64,000 nucleotides of DNA. It comes from Chrysomallon squamiferum. Taxonomy: Eukaryota > Mollusca > Gastropoda > Neomphalida > Peltospiridae. The position numbers and the translations under genes were made by a program. The notes below the pieces were generated by a model. It had not been told where the DNA came from and did not search any database. It saw only the letters and a list, made by a program, of their open reading frames with translations. The DNA is taken from assembly GCA_012295275.1 (NCBI GenBank), contig CM022670.1:30524438-30588437 (forward strand), read 5' to 3'. Within the stretch, counting starts at the first letter, position 1; each line of letters opens with the position of its first letter. Positions 63,404 to 64,000 of the stretch are shown in pieces.

Positions 63404-64000
63404 TATTTATTTATTATTATTAATTTTTTTAATCATTTCAGGTTAGGTTCTGTTTGTTTATTGAGTTATAACTCCCTCCTTCAACTATTTGTTAGAAATG
63501 AGCAGGTGCAAATGTATGGTGATTTAAGCCGACAGTTAATAGATATACAAATCAGATTTATCATTAATACAGATACACAGTATCGCTATGATATATAGCA
63601 GTTTTAGAAGTATGCAGAGATAGAAAAATATATTGCATATCGTAGATGTTCGCAGAATAACTAACACACAGACATTAATACCCGTAATAGTTCATAAAAA
63701 TAACTGTATAACAAATGAAATTTGCTTTCTAGAGATACGTATAACTGAACGGAATAAGTAAAAAAGAGAGAGAGAGAGAGAGAGTTAGAGAGAGAGAGAG
63801 GATTAAATATAGATTATAGGAGATAATTCATACAAAGAGGAAGAAAAGGTATATTAAATAACCTGGAACATTTCGAAACGTAATCACTTTATATAAAGAA
63901 CATGTATTGTCTTGGATTACAATTTTAACGATTTGTGTTCATCATCGTTATTCCAGTCAGTCATTTCCTGTATTAAACGGTTAGAAAGACGCTATAAGTG
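62282..64000. other. Non-coding right end of window
   Basis: AT-rich DNA with a T tract at 63371-63399 and GA repeats at 63765-63801. No GPCR exon or other gene was recognised. Confidence 0.5.

Overview
This window looks like nuclear DNA of an animal with a large, AT-rich, repeat-loaded genome. The base composition, introns with GT/AG borders, abundant (GA)n, (CT)n, (GT)n and triplet microsatellites, tRNA-derived SINE-like pieces, Tigger-like and hAT DNA transposons and Ty3/gypsy fragments all fit a mollusc, most likely a cephalopod such as an octopus. The lineage is an inference. There is no bacterial operon, CRISPR array or viral genome here.

Only two host genes are clear. (1) Positions 310-5201, minus strand, hold the first ten coding exons of CDKAL1, the tRNA methylthiotransferase that makes ms2t6A37. 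The exons join in frame for 1296 nt (432 codons); the last exons lie beyond the left edge. Just upstream on the same strand an exon-like block (5891-6067) with clean splice borders belongs to no gene I can name. (2) Positions 55732-56025, plus strand, are the first coding exon of a rhodopsin-family peptide-type GPCR (N-terminus, TM1, TM2). Its remaining exons were not found in the 8 kb that follow.

The rest is intergenic or intronic DNA shaped by mobile elements. A solo LTR with a near-perfect target duplication sits at 6265-7125, and a shortened relative at 33190-33638 borders a degraded Ty3/gypsy element (33917-36640, minus). The domain order of that element (gag, protease, integrase, then RT/RNase H) is the copia-like order of Gmr1-like elements. 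A second gypsy element of ordinary order (about 19141-22880, minus) is split inside RNase H by a hAT transposon (about 19300-21433, plus), whose transposase is intact apart from one frameshift. Two Tigger-like MITEs (8716-9013, 57368-57621), another terminal-inverted-repeat element (16308-17049), SINE-like tRNA-derived pieces (16041-16192, 44880-45245, 50781-50825) and a 103-bp dispersed repeat (18585, 26241) complete the picture.

Several structured repeats lack a recognised family: a 97% identical inverted repeat with GA/CT tracts at its inner ends (23672-25729), diverged minisatellites at 29.35-30.12, 44.45-44.77, 52.38-52.93 and 53.79-53.95 kb, and small segmental duplications at 38.27/42.22, 45.36/45.49 and 62.00/62.19 kb. 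I found no previously undescribed functional system. The most informative items are the Gmr1-like element, the nested hAT/gypsy insertion, the unassigned exon and the inverted repeat.
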